64,000 nt of DNA from NCBI RefSeq assembly GCF_013181195.1, contig NZ_SMZP01000004.1:558001-622000 (forward strand), written 5' to 3'. A program made the position numbers and the translations under genes. This document shows, in pieces, positions 17,728-26,580 of this stretch. The notes below the pieces were generated by a model that saw nothing but the letters and a program-made list of their open reading frames with translations, did no database searches and had not been told where the DNA came from. The number at the start of each line of letters is the position of its first letter. Position 1 is the first letter of the stretch. Source of the stretch: Caulobacter sp. RHG1. Lineage in GTDB: Bacteria > Pseudomonadota > Alphaproteobacteria > Caulobacterales > Caulobacteraceae.

Positions 17728-18374
17728 GGGACGTCAGTGACGGGCGGCGCCCCGTCCTTCTTCTTGCCGATCTTCGGCTCCTCGCCCTTCAGCAGGCGGG
17801 CGATGTTCTCGCGGTGGCGGATGAAGATCAGCACCGCCATGAACAGGGCCAGGCCCAGCATCGGATAGGGCTGATCGGTGGCCAGGGCGAACGGCGCGGC
17901 CAGGGCGGCGGCGGTCAGGGCCGCCAGCGAGCTGATCCGGAAGAACACCGCCATGGCCAGCCACGTGATCGCCGCGAGCACGCCCACCGGCCAGCAAGCG
18001 GCCAGCAGCACGCCATAGAAGGTGGCCACGCCCTTGCCGCCCTTGAACTTCAGCCAGACGGGAAACAGGTGGCCCAGGAACGCTGCGCCGCCGGTCAAGG
18101 CGACGACCAGCGCCGTGTCGTTGGTGAGGACGCGGGCCAGGATCACCGCCAGCACGCCCTTGCCGGCGTCGCCCAGCAGGGTGATGGCCGCCAGGTCCTT
18201 GCGGCCCGAGCGCAGCACGTTGGTCGCGCCGATATTGCCCGAACCGATCTGACGGATGTCGCCGGCCCCGCCCAGGCGCGTGGCGATCAGCCCGAACGGG
18301 ATCGACCCGAGCAGGTAGCCGCCGACGATCGTGATCGCGAGCGTGACATAGGTGGCGGCGGCGAGATCTTGCAC
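17724..18374 (-). CDS. plsY: Acyl-phosphate glycerol-3-phosphate acyltransferase
   Basis: A 216-residue polytopic inner-membrane enzyme that acylates glycerol-3-phosphate with acyl phosphate, the first step of phospholipid synthesis. Family motifs are visible: LLGSIPFGLIATRL near residue 20, GSGNIGATNVLRSGRK, and GHLFPVWLKFKGGKGVAT; IFIRHRENIARLLKGEEPKIG closes the protein. About five membrane segments are predicted by eye. It is upstream of and coupled to dprA; a large fold-back repeat separates it from pyrC. Confidence 0.95.
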   Translation of the reverse strand: MQDLAAATYVTLAITIVGGYLLGSIPFGLIATRLGGAGDIRQIGSGNIGATNVLRSGRKDLAAITLLGDAGKGVLAVILARVLTNDTALVVALTGGAAFLGHLFPVWLKFKGGKGVATFYGVLLAACWPVGVLAAITWLAMAVFFRISSLAALTAAALAAPFALATDQPYPMLGLALFMAVLIFIRHRENIARLLKGEEPKIGKKKDGAPPVTDVP

Positions 18375-18476
18375 GTTTCGACCCTAAGGCGAGTTGCGCG
18401 CGAATTCAACCGCTGCGCAAGTAATAGTTGTGACGTCTCAGGTGTAGTGCAGAGTCGAGGTCAGAGCAAAAGCCGT

Positions 18477-18576
18477 GCGTCCTTCGAGGCCCGCTTCGCG
18501 GGCACCTCAGGATGAGGGGCTTTGTACTCGCTTCCTCATCCTGAGGTGTGAGCCGAAGGCGAGCCTCGAAGGACGC
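18477..18576. repeat. Nested fold-back repeat D downstream of pyrC'
   Basis: Outer arms GCGTCCTTCGAGGC (18477-18490) and GCCTCGAAGGACGC (18563-18576) pair perfectly over 14 bp; inner arms CACCTCAGGATGAGG (18503-18517) and CCTCATCCTGAGGTG (18534-18548) pair over 15 bp. A small CCCGC-TTC-GCGGG hairpin lies between. It differs in sequence from repeats A to C and resembles the dispersed TCCTTCGAGG-type repeats of alphaproteobacteria. It ends 7 bases from the pyrC' stop codon and could also stop transcription. Confidence 0.9.
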
Positions 18577-18582
18577 AGGGCT

Positions 18583-19884
18583 TCACCCCTCCGCCCGGTG
18601 CACCACGCGGCCGTCGACCACCGTCATCAGCACCTGGCCCTGCAGGCGGCGCCCATCGAACGGCGAGTTCTTGGACTTCGATAGCAAGCGGGCCGCGTCG
18701 ATGATCAGGGGGGCGTCGATGTCGCACAGGACGAGGTCCGCCGGCGCGCCGGGGGCGATCCGCCCGCCGCGCAGGCCTAGCAGTTCGGCCGGGGCCAGGG
18801 TGACGGCGCGGATCAGGTCGACGAGGGCGATGCGTTCGTCGTGATAGAGGCTCAGCAGGGCCGGCAGCAGGGTTTCCAGGCCGACAGCTCCAGGAGCGGC
18901 CTCGTCGAACGGCAGGCGCTTGTCCTCGGCCGGGGCCGGGTTGTGGGCCGAGACGACGATGTCGATCAGGCCATTGGCCAGCGCCTCGATCAGCGCCTGG
19001 CGGTCGTCCTCGCCGCGCAGGGGCGGGTTCAGCTTGGCGAAGGTGCGGTAGTCGCCGATGTCCAGCTCGTTGAAGGACAAATGGTTGATCGACACCGAGG
19101 CGCTGATCCGCAGACCCTTCTTCTTGGCGCGCTCCAGGGTTTCCAGCGCTTGGGCCGAGGTGATCTGGTCGACCAGCAGCTTCCCGCCGACAGCTTCCAG
19201 CAGGGCGACGTCGCGCTCCAGCATGATCCGCTCGGCCATCGGCGAGATCGAGGGCAGGCCCATGCGGCCGGCGAATTCGCCGCCGGTGGCCGCGCCGCCC
19301 TTGGCCAGCCAAGGGTCCATCGGCCGGTGGGCCAGCAGGGTGTCGAAGCCCTTGGCGTAGGTCAGGACGCGCTGCATGACCTTGCTGTCGACAATGGGTT
19401 TGCCCGCGTCGGTGAAATAGACGCAGCCGGCCTCGCGCATCAGGCCGATCTCGGCCATCTGCTCGCCGTGCAGGCCCTTGGTCGCCGCGCCGGCCACCAG
19501 GATCCGGGCGCTGTCGATGTCGCGCGCCCGGCGCAGGATGAAGTCGACGACGCTGGGGTCGTCGATGGCCGGAGCAGTGTCGGGCTGGACCACGAACGAG
19601 GTGACGCCGCCGGCCGCTGCGGCCTTGGCGGCGCTGGCCAGGGTTTCCTTGGTCTCGGCCCCGGGCTCGCCGGTGCGCACGCGCAGGTCGATAAGGCCGG
19701 GGGCCAGCAGGGCGCCGCCGCAGTCGACGACCCGGACGGCCTTGGAGAGCTTGCCGAACTCGCGGCCCTTGGCGACGTCGCTGATCACGCCTTCGGAGAC
19801 GATGACGCCGCCGGGGCCGTCATAGCCGCTCTCGGGATCGACCAGGCGGGCGTTGACGAGGGCGAGGGGCTGGGCGGACGTCAT
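18583..19884 (-). CDS. pyrC: Dihydroorotase-like protein, probably non-catalytic (PyrC'/PyrX type)
   Basis: A 433-residue protein with the dihydroorotase/amidohydrolase fold, overlapping the pyrB stop codon by 4 bases. The overall pattern ([41 protein letters not shown]) is that of dihydroorotase, but key residues are gone: the metal-binding HxH is R68-V-R70, the region of the later metal His reads LVDQITSAQ, and the catalytic Asp in the usual TDHAPH is SAHNPA (residue 313 is Ala). Enzymatically dead PyrC' partners that stabilise aspartate transcarbamoylase are known from Pseudomonas, where pyrB and pyrC' also overlap. The same structural role is inferred here; the active dihydroorotase should be elsewhere in the genome. 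Confidence 0.85.
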   Translation of the reverse strand: MTSAQPLALVNARLVDPESGYDGPGGVIVSEGVISDVAKGREFGKLSKAVRVVDCGGALLAPGLIDLRVRTGEPGAETKETLASAAKAAAAGGVTSFVVQPDTAPAIDDPSVVDFILRRARDIDSARILVAGAATKGLHGEQMAEIGLMREAGCVYFTDAGKPIVDSKVMQRVLTYAKGFDTLLAHRPMDPWLAKGGAATGGEFAGRMGLPSISPMAERIMLERDVALLEAVGGKLLVDQITSAQALETLERAKKKGLRISASVSINHLSFNELDIGDYRTFAKLNPPLRGEDDRQALIEALANGLIDIVVSAHNPAPAEDKRLPFDEAAPGAVGLETLLPALLSLYHDERIALVDLIRAVTLAPAELLGLRGGRIAPGAPADLVLCDIDAPLIIDAARLLSKSKNSPFDGRRLQGQVLMTVVDGRVVHRAEG

Positions 19885-20876
19885 TGGGCTGCCTCGATAC
19901 GGGCTGCGAGGCTGGTCAGTACGGCCATGCGGGCGGCGACGCCCATCTCGACCTGGTCCTGGATCAGGCTGACGGCCGGATCGTCGGCGACATCGGAGTC
20001 GATCTCGACGCCCCGGTTCATCGGCCCCGGGTGCATGACCTTGGCGCCCGGCGCAGCGCGGGAAAGCTTTTCGCGATCAAGACCGTAGAAGCGGAAATAC
20101 TCGCGGGTGGACGGCACGAAGGCGCCCTGCATCCGCTCCAGCTGCAGGCGTAGCATCATCACCACGTCGGCCCCCGCCAGGCCCGATTTCATGTCGTGGT
20201 GGACGGTGACGCCCCAGCGCTCGGCCTGGGCCGGCATCAGGGTGGGCGGACCGACCAGACGCACGCTGGCGCCCAGGGTGTGCAGCAGGGAGACGTTCGA
20301 GCGCGCCACGCGGCTGTGCAGCACGTCGCCGCAGATCGCCACGGTGAGCCCTGAGACGCGGCCGAAGGCGCGGCGGATCGACAGAGCGTCCAGCAGGGCC
20401 TGGGTTGGGTGCTCGTGCTGGCCGTCGCCGGCGTTGACCACGTGGCCGCTGACCTTCTGCGAGAGCAGGGACGCCGCGCCCGATGAGGCGTGGCGCACCA
20501 CCAGCAGGTCGGGGCGCATGGCGTTCAGGGTGACCGCGGTGTCGATCAAGGTCTCGCCCTTGGCCACCGACGAGGTCTTGGGGTTCATGTTGACGACGTC
20601 GGCGCCCAGCCGCTTGCCGGCCAGCTCGAACGAGCTCTGGGTGCGGGTGCTGTTCTCGAAGAACAGGTTCATCAGCGTCCGGCCGTGCAGCAGGTCCAGG
20701 CTCTTGGACGTCTGCCGGTTGAAGGCGACGAAGGCGTCGGCCAGATCCAGCAGGTCCGCGGCCTGCGGTGCGTTCAGGTCGCCGGCGGACAGGAAGTGGC
20801 GCTTGGGAAAGGCGAAAATGCGGGCGCGGATCGTTTCGATCGCCGCGCGGGCAGGGTCATGGGCTGGAGCCGTCAT
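19881..20876 (-). CDS. pyrB: Aspartate carbamoyltransferase catalytic subunit
   Basis: A 331-residue enzyme condensing carbamoyl phosphate with aspartate in pyrimidine synthesis. The carbamoyl-phosphate site [20 protein letters not shown] and [18 protein letters not shown] are intact, as is [14 protein letters not shown] near the C-terminus. Length is slightly above the common 310 residues. No pyrI is present; the adjoining dead dihydroorotase homologue probably completes the holoenzyme. Confidence 0.95.
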   Translation of the reverse strand: MTAPAHDPARAAIETIRARIFAFPKRHFLSAGDLNAPQAADLLDLADAFVAFNRQTSKSLDLLHGRTLMNLFFENSTRTQSSFELAGKRLGADVVNMNPKTSSVAKGETLIDTAVTLNAMRPDLLVVRHASSGAASLLSQKVSGHVVNAGDGQHEHPTQALLDALSIRRAFGRVSGLTVAICGDVLHSRVARSNVSLLHTLGASVRLVGPPTLMPAQAERWGVTVHHDMKSGLAGADVVMMLRLQLERMQGAFVPSTREYFRFYGLDREKLSRAAPGAKVMHPGPMNRGVEIDSDVADDPAVSLIQDQVEMGVAARMAVLTSLAARIEAAQ

Positions 20877-21059
20877 GAGCCCGCGTCTTAGGCGGCTTTG
20901 GCGTGGAAGGGAAGGCGCGCGGCGGTGGGCGCAGGCTTTCGTCCCCTGGAATATTTCGCGCCGAAGGCTAGGCGAACCTCTTCTTGGGGATGGGGCCGGC
21001 TTGTTGACGAGGCCAAGACGCGGGTAGGTTGGTTAAAGTCGCCAGGATCGGGGTTGGCC

Positions 21060-21599
21060 ATGTTGTTGCTTTTGCTCGCCCTGCTGCAGACGTCCGCCGC
21101 TTCAGAGGGGCTGGCGACGGCGCCGCCGGAAGAGGCCAAGGCCACGCTGCAGTCGTGTCAGATGACCGACAAGGGTTGGGTTTGCCACTACCAGATCCCC
21201 TCGACGACGATCATTCGCCCGTTGGAAGCGCCGGATGCGACGCCCAGCGTGACCTCGGCGCCAACCCTGCCGATGATCCCGGTTCCGATGGAGCCCGTCG
21301 CGCCCCAGGTCTCAGCGCCGCCTCCGGCCGCAGCCGTCGATCATACGGCCGAGGTTTCGCGCCAGACGCGGCTGATCGCCCGATGCGCCGACGCCAAGTG
21401 GTACTCGCCCTGCCTGCCGGGCGAACGCACCGAGGCAAAGCTTCTGCGCGAAGCCAGCCAGAACGCCGCCACCCTGCGCGGCAAGGTCACGACCCTGCTC
21501 AGCGAACAGCGCTGCGACGAGGCGATCAAGACCGCGCTGGAAGGCGGCGATCTGCCGCTGGCGCGCGAAGCTCGAGAGTTCTGCGCGCCGGCGCACTAA
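21060..21599 (+). CDS. Exported hypothetical protein with conserved cysteines
   Basis: A 179-residue protein. The start at 21060 is chosen because it gives a compact signal peptide (MLLLLLALLQTSAASEG); the frame is open further upstream to 20898 but that part looks non-coding. The mature protein has a Cys-containing N-terminal part (LQSCQMTDKGWVCHY), a proline-rich linker (about 70-100) and a helical C-terminal domain with four more cysteines (RCADAKWYSPCL, SEQRCDEA, REFCAPAH). The pattern suggests a disulfide-stabilised periplasmic protein. No family is recognised. Confidence 0.55.
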   Translation: MLLLLLALLQTSAASEGLATAPPEEAKATLQSCQMTDKGWVCHYQIPSTTIIRPLEAPDATPSVTSAPTLPMIPVPMEPVAPQVSAPPPAAAVDHTAEVSRQTRLIARCADAKWYSPCLPGERTEAKLLREASQNAATLRGKVTTLLSEQRCDEAIKTALEGGDLPLAREAREFCAPAH

Positions 21600-21620
21600 G
21601 CGACCTGAAAACGAAAAAAA

Positions 21621-21645
21621 GGGGGAAGGTCTGAAGCCTTCCCCC
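21621..21645 (-). terminator. Terminator between two convergent genes
   Basis: GGGGGAAGG / CCTTCCCCC, a 9-bp stem with a 7-base loop. On the minus strand it is followed by a run of seven T, which makes it a rho-independent terminator for the proline-rich protein gene at 21673. Confidence 0.85.
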
Positions 21646-21672
21646 TCTCGCGTAGTGTGTGTCGCTTAAGTC

Positions 21673-22146
21673 TTAGCGGCGCGTGGGCGCGGGCTCGCAG
21701 CGCGAACCTTCGGCGCAGGCGCCGTAGTGGATTTCCGGCGCTTCGACCGTCACGGCCGACGGGCGCACGACCACTTCCGGGCGGTGCAGATAGATTTGCG
21801 GCGCCGCGACGCGGACCGGCGGGGCTTCGACATAGACCGGCGGGCCCTGGATATCGATGCGGCCCGACGGGATGACCACCGGCTCGCCATAGACGCGGAC
21901 GCCCGGGGCGTTGACGCGGATGTCGCCGTAGCCCGGGGTCACGCCGTAGAACGAGACGTTGCGGGTGCACAGGCAGTCGACGGGCGGCAGGCCGGGATGC
22001 GAATAGGCCGGCGGGGGCGGCGGATAGCCTGCGCCATACGACGGCGGCGGGGGCGGCGTGTAGCGACGGTCGCCGGCGACAGCCGCGCCGAAGGACATAC
22101 CGGCAACGATGATCGTCATCGCGCCGACCAACACTTTCTGCATCAT
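21673..22146 (-). CDS. Exported proline/valine-rich repetitive protein
   Basis: A 157-residue protein starting MMQKVLVGAMTIIVAG with a signal peptide cleaved near FGAAVAG; the paired ATG is preceded by GGGGGTCTC. A proline/tyrosine-rich stretch (RRYTPPPPPSYGAGYPPPPP) leads to a CLC motif and then a pseudo-repetitive beta-like region of alternating V/P/I phrases (VIPSGRIDIQGPPVYVEAPP, RVAAPQIYLHRPEVVVRP, AVTVEAPEIHYG). A surface or cell-envelope role is plausible but unproven. It has its own terminator. Confidence 0.6.
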   Translation of the reverse strand: MMQKVLVGAMTIIVAGMSFGAAVAGDRRYTPPPPPSYGAGYPPPPPAYSHPGLPPVDCLCTRNVSFYGVTPGYGDIRVNAPGVRVYGEPVVIPSGRIDIQGPPVYVEAPPVRVAAPQIYLHRPEVVVRPSAVTVEAPEIHYGACAEGSRCEPAPTRR

Positions 22147-22499
22147 CCGAGACCCCCTCGCGCACCCATTGTTCGGGTGTGTGTAGCTATGGGGCGAACG
22201 CGGCGTCCGGCCCTCATCCTTAACAATAAGCAAAGATGAAGCAGTGTTGTCGCGAAAATTCCCCAGCGGGGGGAATTTCACGACTTTTGTCCCCGGATCG
22301 GGTTGCGCGTCGCCCTGAAATGAGTTTTTGGCTGGTCTAGTCGCCCAACGCTCAAGTCATGGGTGAGTTTACACGCATATCCAACCTGTCCATCTTGGGC
22401 TAGCGAATAGCAAGGCGCTACGACTGCTTGGCGAAATTGTCGCTGATTTGTCATTCAGGGGTTGAGCGGGGGCGTTCGGGACACCCCCGCGATCAGAGT

Positions 22500-23774
22500 T
22501 CAGTCCACGAGCGAATGCATGAAGGCCAGCTTGGCGACCGGCTCCAGCGGACCGGCGGCCTTCAGCAGCTTGAACGAATCGTCTGCCGCCTGGATCGCGT
22601 GGTCGATGTCAGCGTCGGTCATGGCCGCGCTGATGAACATGTTGTGCCAGGGGTGGAAGTAGACGCCGCGCTTGAGCAAGGCGTTGTTCCAGAAATAGCC
22701 TTTGGCCCCGGTCGGGTCGTCGTCGACCATGATCAGTGGCAGCTGGGCTGGGCCGGTCTGACGAAGGCTAAAGCCGTGGCGATTGGCGGTCTCGTCCAGG
22801 CCGGCGCGCAGGCGTTCCCCCAACGCGATGGTGCGCTCTAGATAGTCGGTCTCGCGGATCAGCTTCAGGGTCGCGATCGACGCGGCCATCGGCGCGGCCG
22901 AGAACCAGTACGAGCCGGTGACATAGATAGTCGCGGCGGCGAAGCGGGCGATGTCGGCGCCCAGCAGGGCCGAGATCGGGTGGCCGTTGGCGATGGCCTT
23001 GCCCCAGGTCGACAGGTCCGGCTTCACGCCCACCAACGACCAGCTGCAGTCGCGAGCCAGGCGGAAGCCGGCGCGGACGTCGTCGACGATCAGCAGGGCG
23101 CCGTGCTCGTCGCACAACTCGCGAGCCCGGCGGGCGTAGTCAGGATTGGGCAGTTCCTGGTCGATGAAGGTGTCGTGCTTGATCGGCGAGGCGAAGATCG
23201 CCGCCAGGTCCGAGCCGGCCTCGCGGACGGCGGCCTCCAGGCTCTCGACGTCATTGTATTCGTAGAACACCTGGTTGGCGCGGTCGGCCGGGGTGGTGCC
23301 GTTCTTCAGCGGCGTGCACCAGGGCGCGGCCCCGTGATAGGCGCCCTTGGCCAGGACGATGGTCTTCTTCTGGGTGAAGTTGCGGGCGATCATCATCGCC
23401 ATGGTCGTGGCGTCGGTGCCGTTCTTGCAGAACATCGCCCAGTCGGCGTGGCTGACCTGGGCGGTCAGGGCCTCGGCCAGCTCGACCATGGCTTCACCGG
23501 GGCCGGTCATGGTGTCGCCGCGCTTCATCTGCTCGACATAGGCCGCGTCGATGCCGGCGTGAGCATAGCCGAACAGGTTGGGGCCGTAGCCGCACAGGAA
23601 GTCGGTGTAGCGGTTGCCGTCGACGTCCCACAGGTGGGCGCCTTCCGCTCGCTCGAAGAACTGGGGATAGTCGTCGGGCAGCAGCATGACCGACTGGTGG
23701 CCGTACATGCCGTTGGGGATGACGGCCATGGCGCGCTCGCGCAGCGCGGTGTCCTTGCTGTTCGTCCAGGTCAT
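22500..23774 (-). CDS. Class III aminotransferase (glutamate-1-semialdehyde aminomutase-like)
   Basis: A 424-residue PLP enzyme of fold-type I class III. LWDVDGNRYTDFLCGYGPNLFGY is cut here to its core DGNRYTDF; CKNGTDATTMAMMIAR binds phosphate, LIVDDVRAGFRL holds the PLP Asp, and LSTWGKAIANGHPISAL contains the Schiff-base Lys. The start at 23774 is chosen over the ATG at 23789 because GGCGGGA lies just ahead of it. It is not the haem-pathway HemL by context: it faces a sugar-kinase/aldolase operon across a palindromic operator. It likely transaminates an amino alcohol or amino sugar; the substrate is unknown. Confidence 0.8.
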   Translation of the reverse strand: MTWTNSKDTALRERAMAVIPNGMYGHQSVMLLPDDYPQFFERAEGAHLWDVDGNRYTDFLCGYGPNLFGYAHAGIDAAYVEQMKRGDTMTGPGEAMVELAEALTAQVSHADWAMFCKNGTDATTMAMMIARNFTQKKTIVLAKGAYHGAAPWCTPLKNGTTPADRANQVFYEYNDVESLEAAVREAGSDLAAIFASPIKHDTFIDQELPNPDYARRARELCDEHGALLIVDDVRAGFRLARDCSWSLVGVKPDLSTWGKAIANGHPISALLGADIARFAAATIYVTGSYWFSAAPMAASIATLKLIRETDYLERTIALGERLRAGLDETANRHGFSLRQTGPAQLPLIMVDDDPTGAKGYFWNNALLKRGVYFHPWHNMFISAAMTDADIDHAIQAADDSFKLLKAAGPLEPVAKLAFMHSLVD

Positions 23775-23791
23775 ATCGGTCCCGCCCATAA

Positions 23792-23807
23792 GATAGTTTT
23801 GACTATC
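23792..23807. promoter_or_regulatory. 16-bp palindrome, proposed TetR operator 1
   Basis: GATAGTTTTGACTATC, with perfect 6-bp arms, sits between the divergent aminotransferase and kinase genes. The minus strand of a site ahead of the TonB receptor gene (29577-29592) reads GATAGTTTTTATTATC, identical at 14 of 16 positions. The shared site and the TetR gene in the same cluster suggest this is the operator. Confidence 0.65.
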
Positions 23808-23855
23808 ATAATGGCTGATGCATAGTGGCTGTCAACGCATAGGGGGAGAGGCGGC

Positions 23856-24800
23856 ATGAAGACCGGCTTGGCGTGTATCGGACTGACGACTCTGGACGTG
23901 GTCGCGAGGGCCATCGACGCCTTGCCGGAAGGCGAGGGGACGACGCTGATTGAGGGTATCGCTTGCGCTCCGGCGGGGACGGCGGCGGGCGCGGCGCTGG
24001 TCGCGGCCAAGCTGGGCGTGCCGGTCAGCCTGGCCTCTGCCGTTGGCGACGACCTAGTCGGCCGCTTCATCCGCATGGCGCTCGACGAGGCCGGGGTGGA
24101 TCTGACCGCGCTGGACACCATGCCTGGCCTGCCCAGTTCGACCACGGTGCTGGCGGTCGACTCGGCGGGACGGCGGCCCAACTTCCACGCCTTGGGCGCG
24201 GGCATGCTGGCGGCGGCGACGCCCCAGGCTCTGGCGGTCGCCACCTCAGCGCGTTTTCTGCACTATGCCGGGATCGGCGGGCCACGCCTGGACGGCGGAG
24301 CCGGGGCCGAACTGGTCAAGGCGGCGTCGGAGGCCGGCGCCATCGTCACCTGCGACCTGATCTCGCCCCAGGCCTCGGCCGTAGACGAGCTGAAGCGGCT
24401 GCTGCCGTTCGTCGACTACTTCCTGCCCAGCGCCGCCGAGGCGCGGATGCTGACCGGCCAGGACGACCTGTTCGACGCCGCCGACGTCTTCATCGGCCTG
24501 GGCGCCAAGAACTGCCTGATCAAGGACGGCGGCCGGGGCTCGGTCGTGGTGCTGGACGGGGTGCGGACCACCTTGCCGGCCTATGCGATCAAGCCGGTCG
24601 ACACCACCAGCTGCGGCGACAGCTACTGCGCCGGCTTCATCGCCGCGCTCAGCCGCGACTGGCCGCCGCTGGAGGCCGCGCGCTTCGCCACGGCGACGGC
24701 GGCGCTGGTCGCCCAGGGCCTGGCGACGCTGGGCAAGCTGGAAAGCTTCGAGGCCACCGAGGCGGCCATGCGCCAGATGACCCTGAACGAGGCCGCCTGA
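23856..24800 (+). CDS. PfkB-family carbohydrate kinase
   Basis: A 314-residue ribokinase-type kinase. Motifs seen are GTAAGAALVAAKLGVPVSL near the N-terminus, FLPSAAEARMLTG, and the C-terminal signature DTTSCGDSYCAGFIAAL with the catalytic Asp; the usual DTTGAGD is DTTSCGD here. A strong GGGGGAGAGG ribosome-binding site precedes the ATG. It overlaps the aldolase gene start (TGATG). A kinase followed by a class II aldolase suggests phosphorylation and then retro-aldol cleavage of a sugar or polyol derivative. Confidence 0.85.
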   Translation: MKTGLACIGLTTLDVVARAIDALPEGEGTTLIEGIACAPAGTAAGAALVAAKLGVPVSLASAVGDDLVGRFIRMALDEAGVDLTALDTMPGLPSSTTVLAVDSAGRRPNFHALGAGMLAAATPQALAVATSARFLHYAGIGGPRLDGGAGAELVKAASEAGAIVTCDLISPQASAVDELKRLLPFVDYFLPSAAEARMLTGQDDLFDAADVFIGLGAKNCLIKDGGRGSVVVLDGVRTTLPAYAIKPVDTTSCGDSYCAGFIAALSRDWPPLEAARFATATAALVAQGLATLGKLESFEATEAAMRQMTLNEAA

Positions 24801-25444
24801 TGGCTCTGGACGAAGGCGCGCTGCGCCGCCGCATGGTCGAGGTCATGCAGGCCATGGACGAGCGCGGCCTCAACCGCGGCACCTCGGGCAATGTCTCGGC
24901 CCGCTGCGGCGAGGCCATGCTGGTCACGCCCAGCGGCATTCCCGCTAGCCGGCTGGCGCCCGAGCACATGGTGCTGCTCCAGCCCGACGGAACGACGGCC
25001 GAGGGCGCGCTGAAGCCGTCCAGCGAATGGCGCATGCACCAGGGGATCCTGGATCGCCGGCCGGACGTCGGGGCGGTGGTCCACTGCCACTCGCGTCACG
25101 CCACCATCCTGGCTTGCGCCAACAAACCGATCCCGGCCGTGCACTACATGGTCGCCGTCAGCGGCGGGACCAGCGTGCCCGTCGCGCCCTATGCCACCTT
25201 CGGTTCGCCGGAGTTGGCCGCGGCGGTGGTCGAGGCCCTGGACGGTCGCTACGCCACCCTGATGGCCAATCACGGCCAGATCGTCGCCGCGCCCAATCTC
25301 GACTACGCCCTGGCCATTGCCGAGGAGATCGAGGAGCAGGCGGCGGTCTATTGGGGGACCCTGGCCATCGGCGGCCCGACCCTGCTGGCCGAGGCCGAGA
25401 TGACCGCCATCCTGCAACGCTTCAAGTCGTACGGGCAGCGCTGA
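24800..25444 (+). CDS. Class II aldolase/adducin-family protein
   Basis: A 214-residue zinc-dependent aldolase resembling L-fuculose-phosphate aldolase. RGTSGNVSARCGEAMLVTPS is the phosphate-binding region, PSSEWRMH and VHCHSRHATILA carry metal ligands (HxH), and LMANHGQIVAAP provides the third His. The start codon overlaps the kinase stop, and its own stop overlaps the next start (ATGA at 25441-25446 region), so the three genes are one translational unit. It probably splits the phosphorylated product of the kinase into two smaller carbonyl compounds. Confidence 0.85.
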   Translation: MALDEGALRRRMVEVMQAMDERGLNRGTSGNVSARCGEAMLVTPSGIPASRLAPEHMVLLQPDGTTAEGALKPSSEWRMHQGILDRRPDVGAVVHCHSRHATILACANKPIPAVHYMVAVSGGTSVPVAPYATFGSPELAAAVVEALDGRYATLMANHGQIVAAPNLDYALAIAEEIEEQAAVYWGTLAIGGPTLLAEAEMTAILQRFKSYGQR

Positions 25445-26580
25445 TGAGCACGCCTGAAGTCGTCTCGCCGCCCCGCCGCGAGGCGGTGATCAGCCAGGCG
25501 GTCGGGGTCGTGGCCCTGCTGATCGCCGGGCTTCAGCCGGTCATCCTGGGTGCGCTGGATCGCGAGCACAGGCTCAGCACCGCCGAGATCGGCCTGGCGG
25601 CGACCGTCGAGCTGATGGCCTTGGGCGTGGCCTGCGGCCTGGCGGCGGCGTTCCTCAAACCCACCAACATCCGCTTGAAGATGCTCGTGGCCTGTCTGCT
25701 GCACGCGGGCGTCATGTGGAGCACCACCCTGACCAGCGGCGCGGGCGTGATCGTCACGCGCGCGGCGGCGGGGGCCTGCGCCGGCGTGATGCTGTGGCTG
25801 GCCATCGGCGTCATCGCCCGCTCGGCGCGGCCCGAGCGGGCCTCGGGTGTGTTCGTCACCGTCCAGACCTTCGCCCAGCTGGTGCTGGCCGCCGCCTTGC
25901 CGGCGACGGTGATGCCGCAGTGGGGCGTCAACGGCGCCCTGACCTGTCTGGCGGTGATCTCGGTGCTGGCCGGTCTGGCGGCGCTGGCCGGTCCCAAAAG
26001 CTTCGTCCCCCTACCCAAGCCCGAGGGCGGTGGTCGTCTGGACGCTCGCTCGCTGGGCGGGCTGGCCGCCGTCTTCCTATGGATGGCCTTCATCGTCGCC
26101 CTGTGGGTCTATCTGGAGCCGCTGGCGGCGCTGGCGGGTCTCACCCCACGCGAGGCCGGCCTGGCCGTGGCCCTGGCGCTGGGTCTGCAGGTGCTGGGCG
26201 GGGCAGCCGCCACCCTGGTGGGCGATCGCGTTCCGCCGGCCCGGATGCTGCTGGGCGTCGGGGTGATCAACGCCCTTATCCTGGCGACGCTGTGGAGCGG
26301 GCCCGGGCGCGGCGTGTTCGTGACCTGCGTGGCGGTGTTCGGCTTCCTTTGGCTGTTCGCCCTGCCGTTCCAGACCCTGCTGCTGATCCGCATCGACCCG
26401 ACCCGGCGCGCCTCCATGCAACTGGGCGCAGCCCAACTGCTCGGCAGCAGCGCCGGACCGCTGGCGGCGTCTCTGCTCGTCGGGGAAGGGCCTGTCGGTC
26501 GCGCCCTGCTGACGTCAGCGGGCTGCCTGGCGGCGTCCCTGGTGCTGATCAGCCTTTTCGGGGCGCGCCGCCAGACGTGA
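25444..26580 (+). CDS. MFS-type transporter
   Basis: A 378-residue polytopic membrane protein with about ten to twelve hydrophobic segments and the major-facilitator style of short Arg-rich loops (ARSARPERASGV, VGDRVPPARMLLG). It is last in the kinase-aldolase operon and likely brings the substrate across the inner membrane. Its last 32 bases overlap the convergent tetR gene. The exact subfamily is not recognised. Confidence 0.75.
   Translation: MSTPEVVSPPRREAVISQAVGVVALLIAGLQPVILGALDREHRLSTAEIGLAATVELMALGVACGLAAAFLKPTNIRLKMLVACLLHAGVMWSTTLTSGAGVIVTRAAAGACAGVMLWLAIGVIARSARPERASGVFVTVQTFAQLVLAAALPATVMPQWGVNGALTCLAVISVLAGLAALAGPKSFVPLPKPEGGGRLDARSLGGLAAVFLWMAFIVALWVYLEPLAALAGLTPREAGLAVALALGLQVLGGAAATLVGDRVPPARMLLGVGVINALILATLWSGPGRGVFVTCVAVFGFLWLFALPFQTLLLIRIDPTRRASMQLGAAQLLGSSAGPLAASLLVGEGPVGRALLTSAGCLAASLVLISLFGARRQT

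Noticed and set aside
22500..23774. Calling the class III aminotransferase hemL
   Set aside because: The operator-linked kinase, aldolase, transporter and receptor point to catabolism, and class III enzymes are often mislabelled as HemL.
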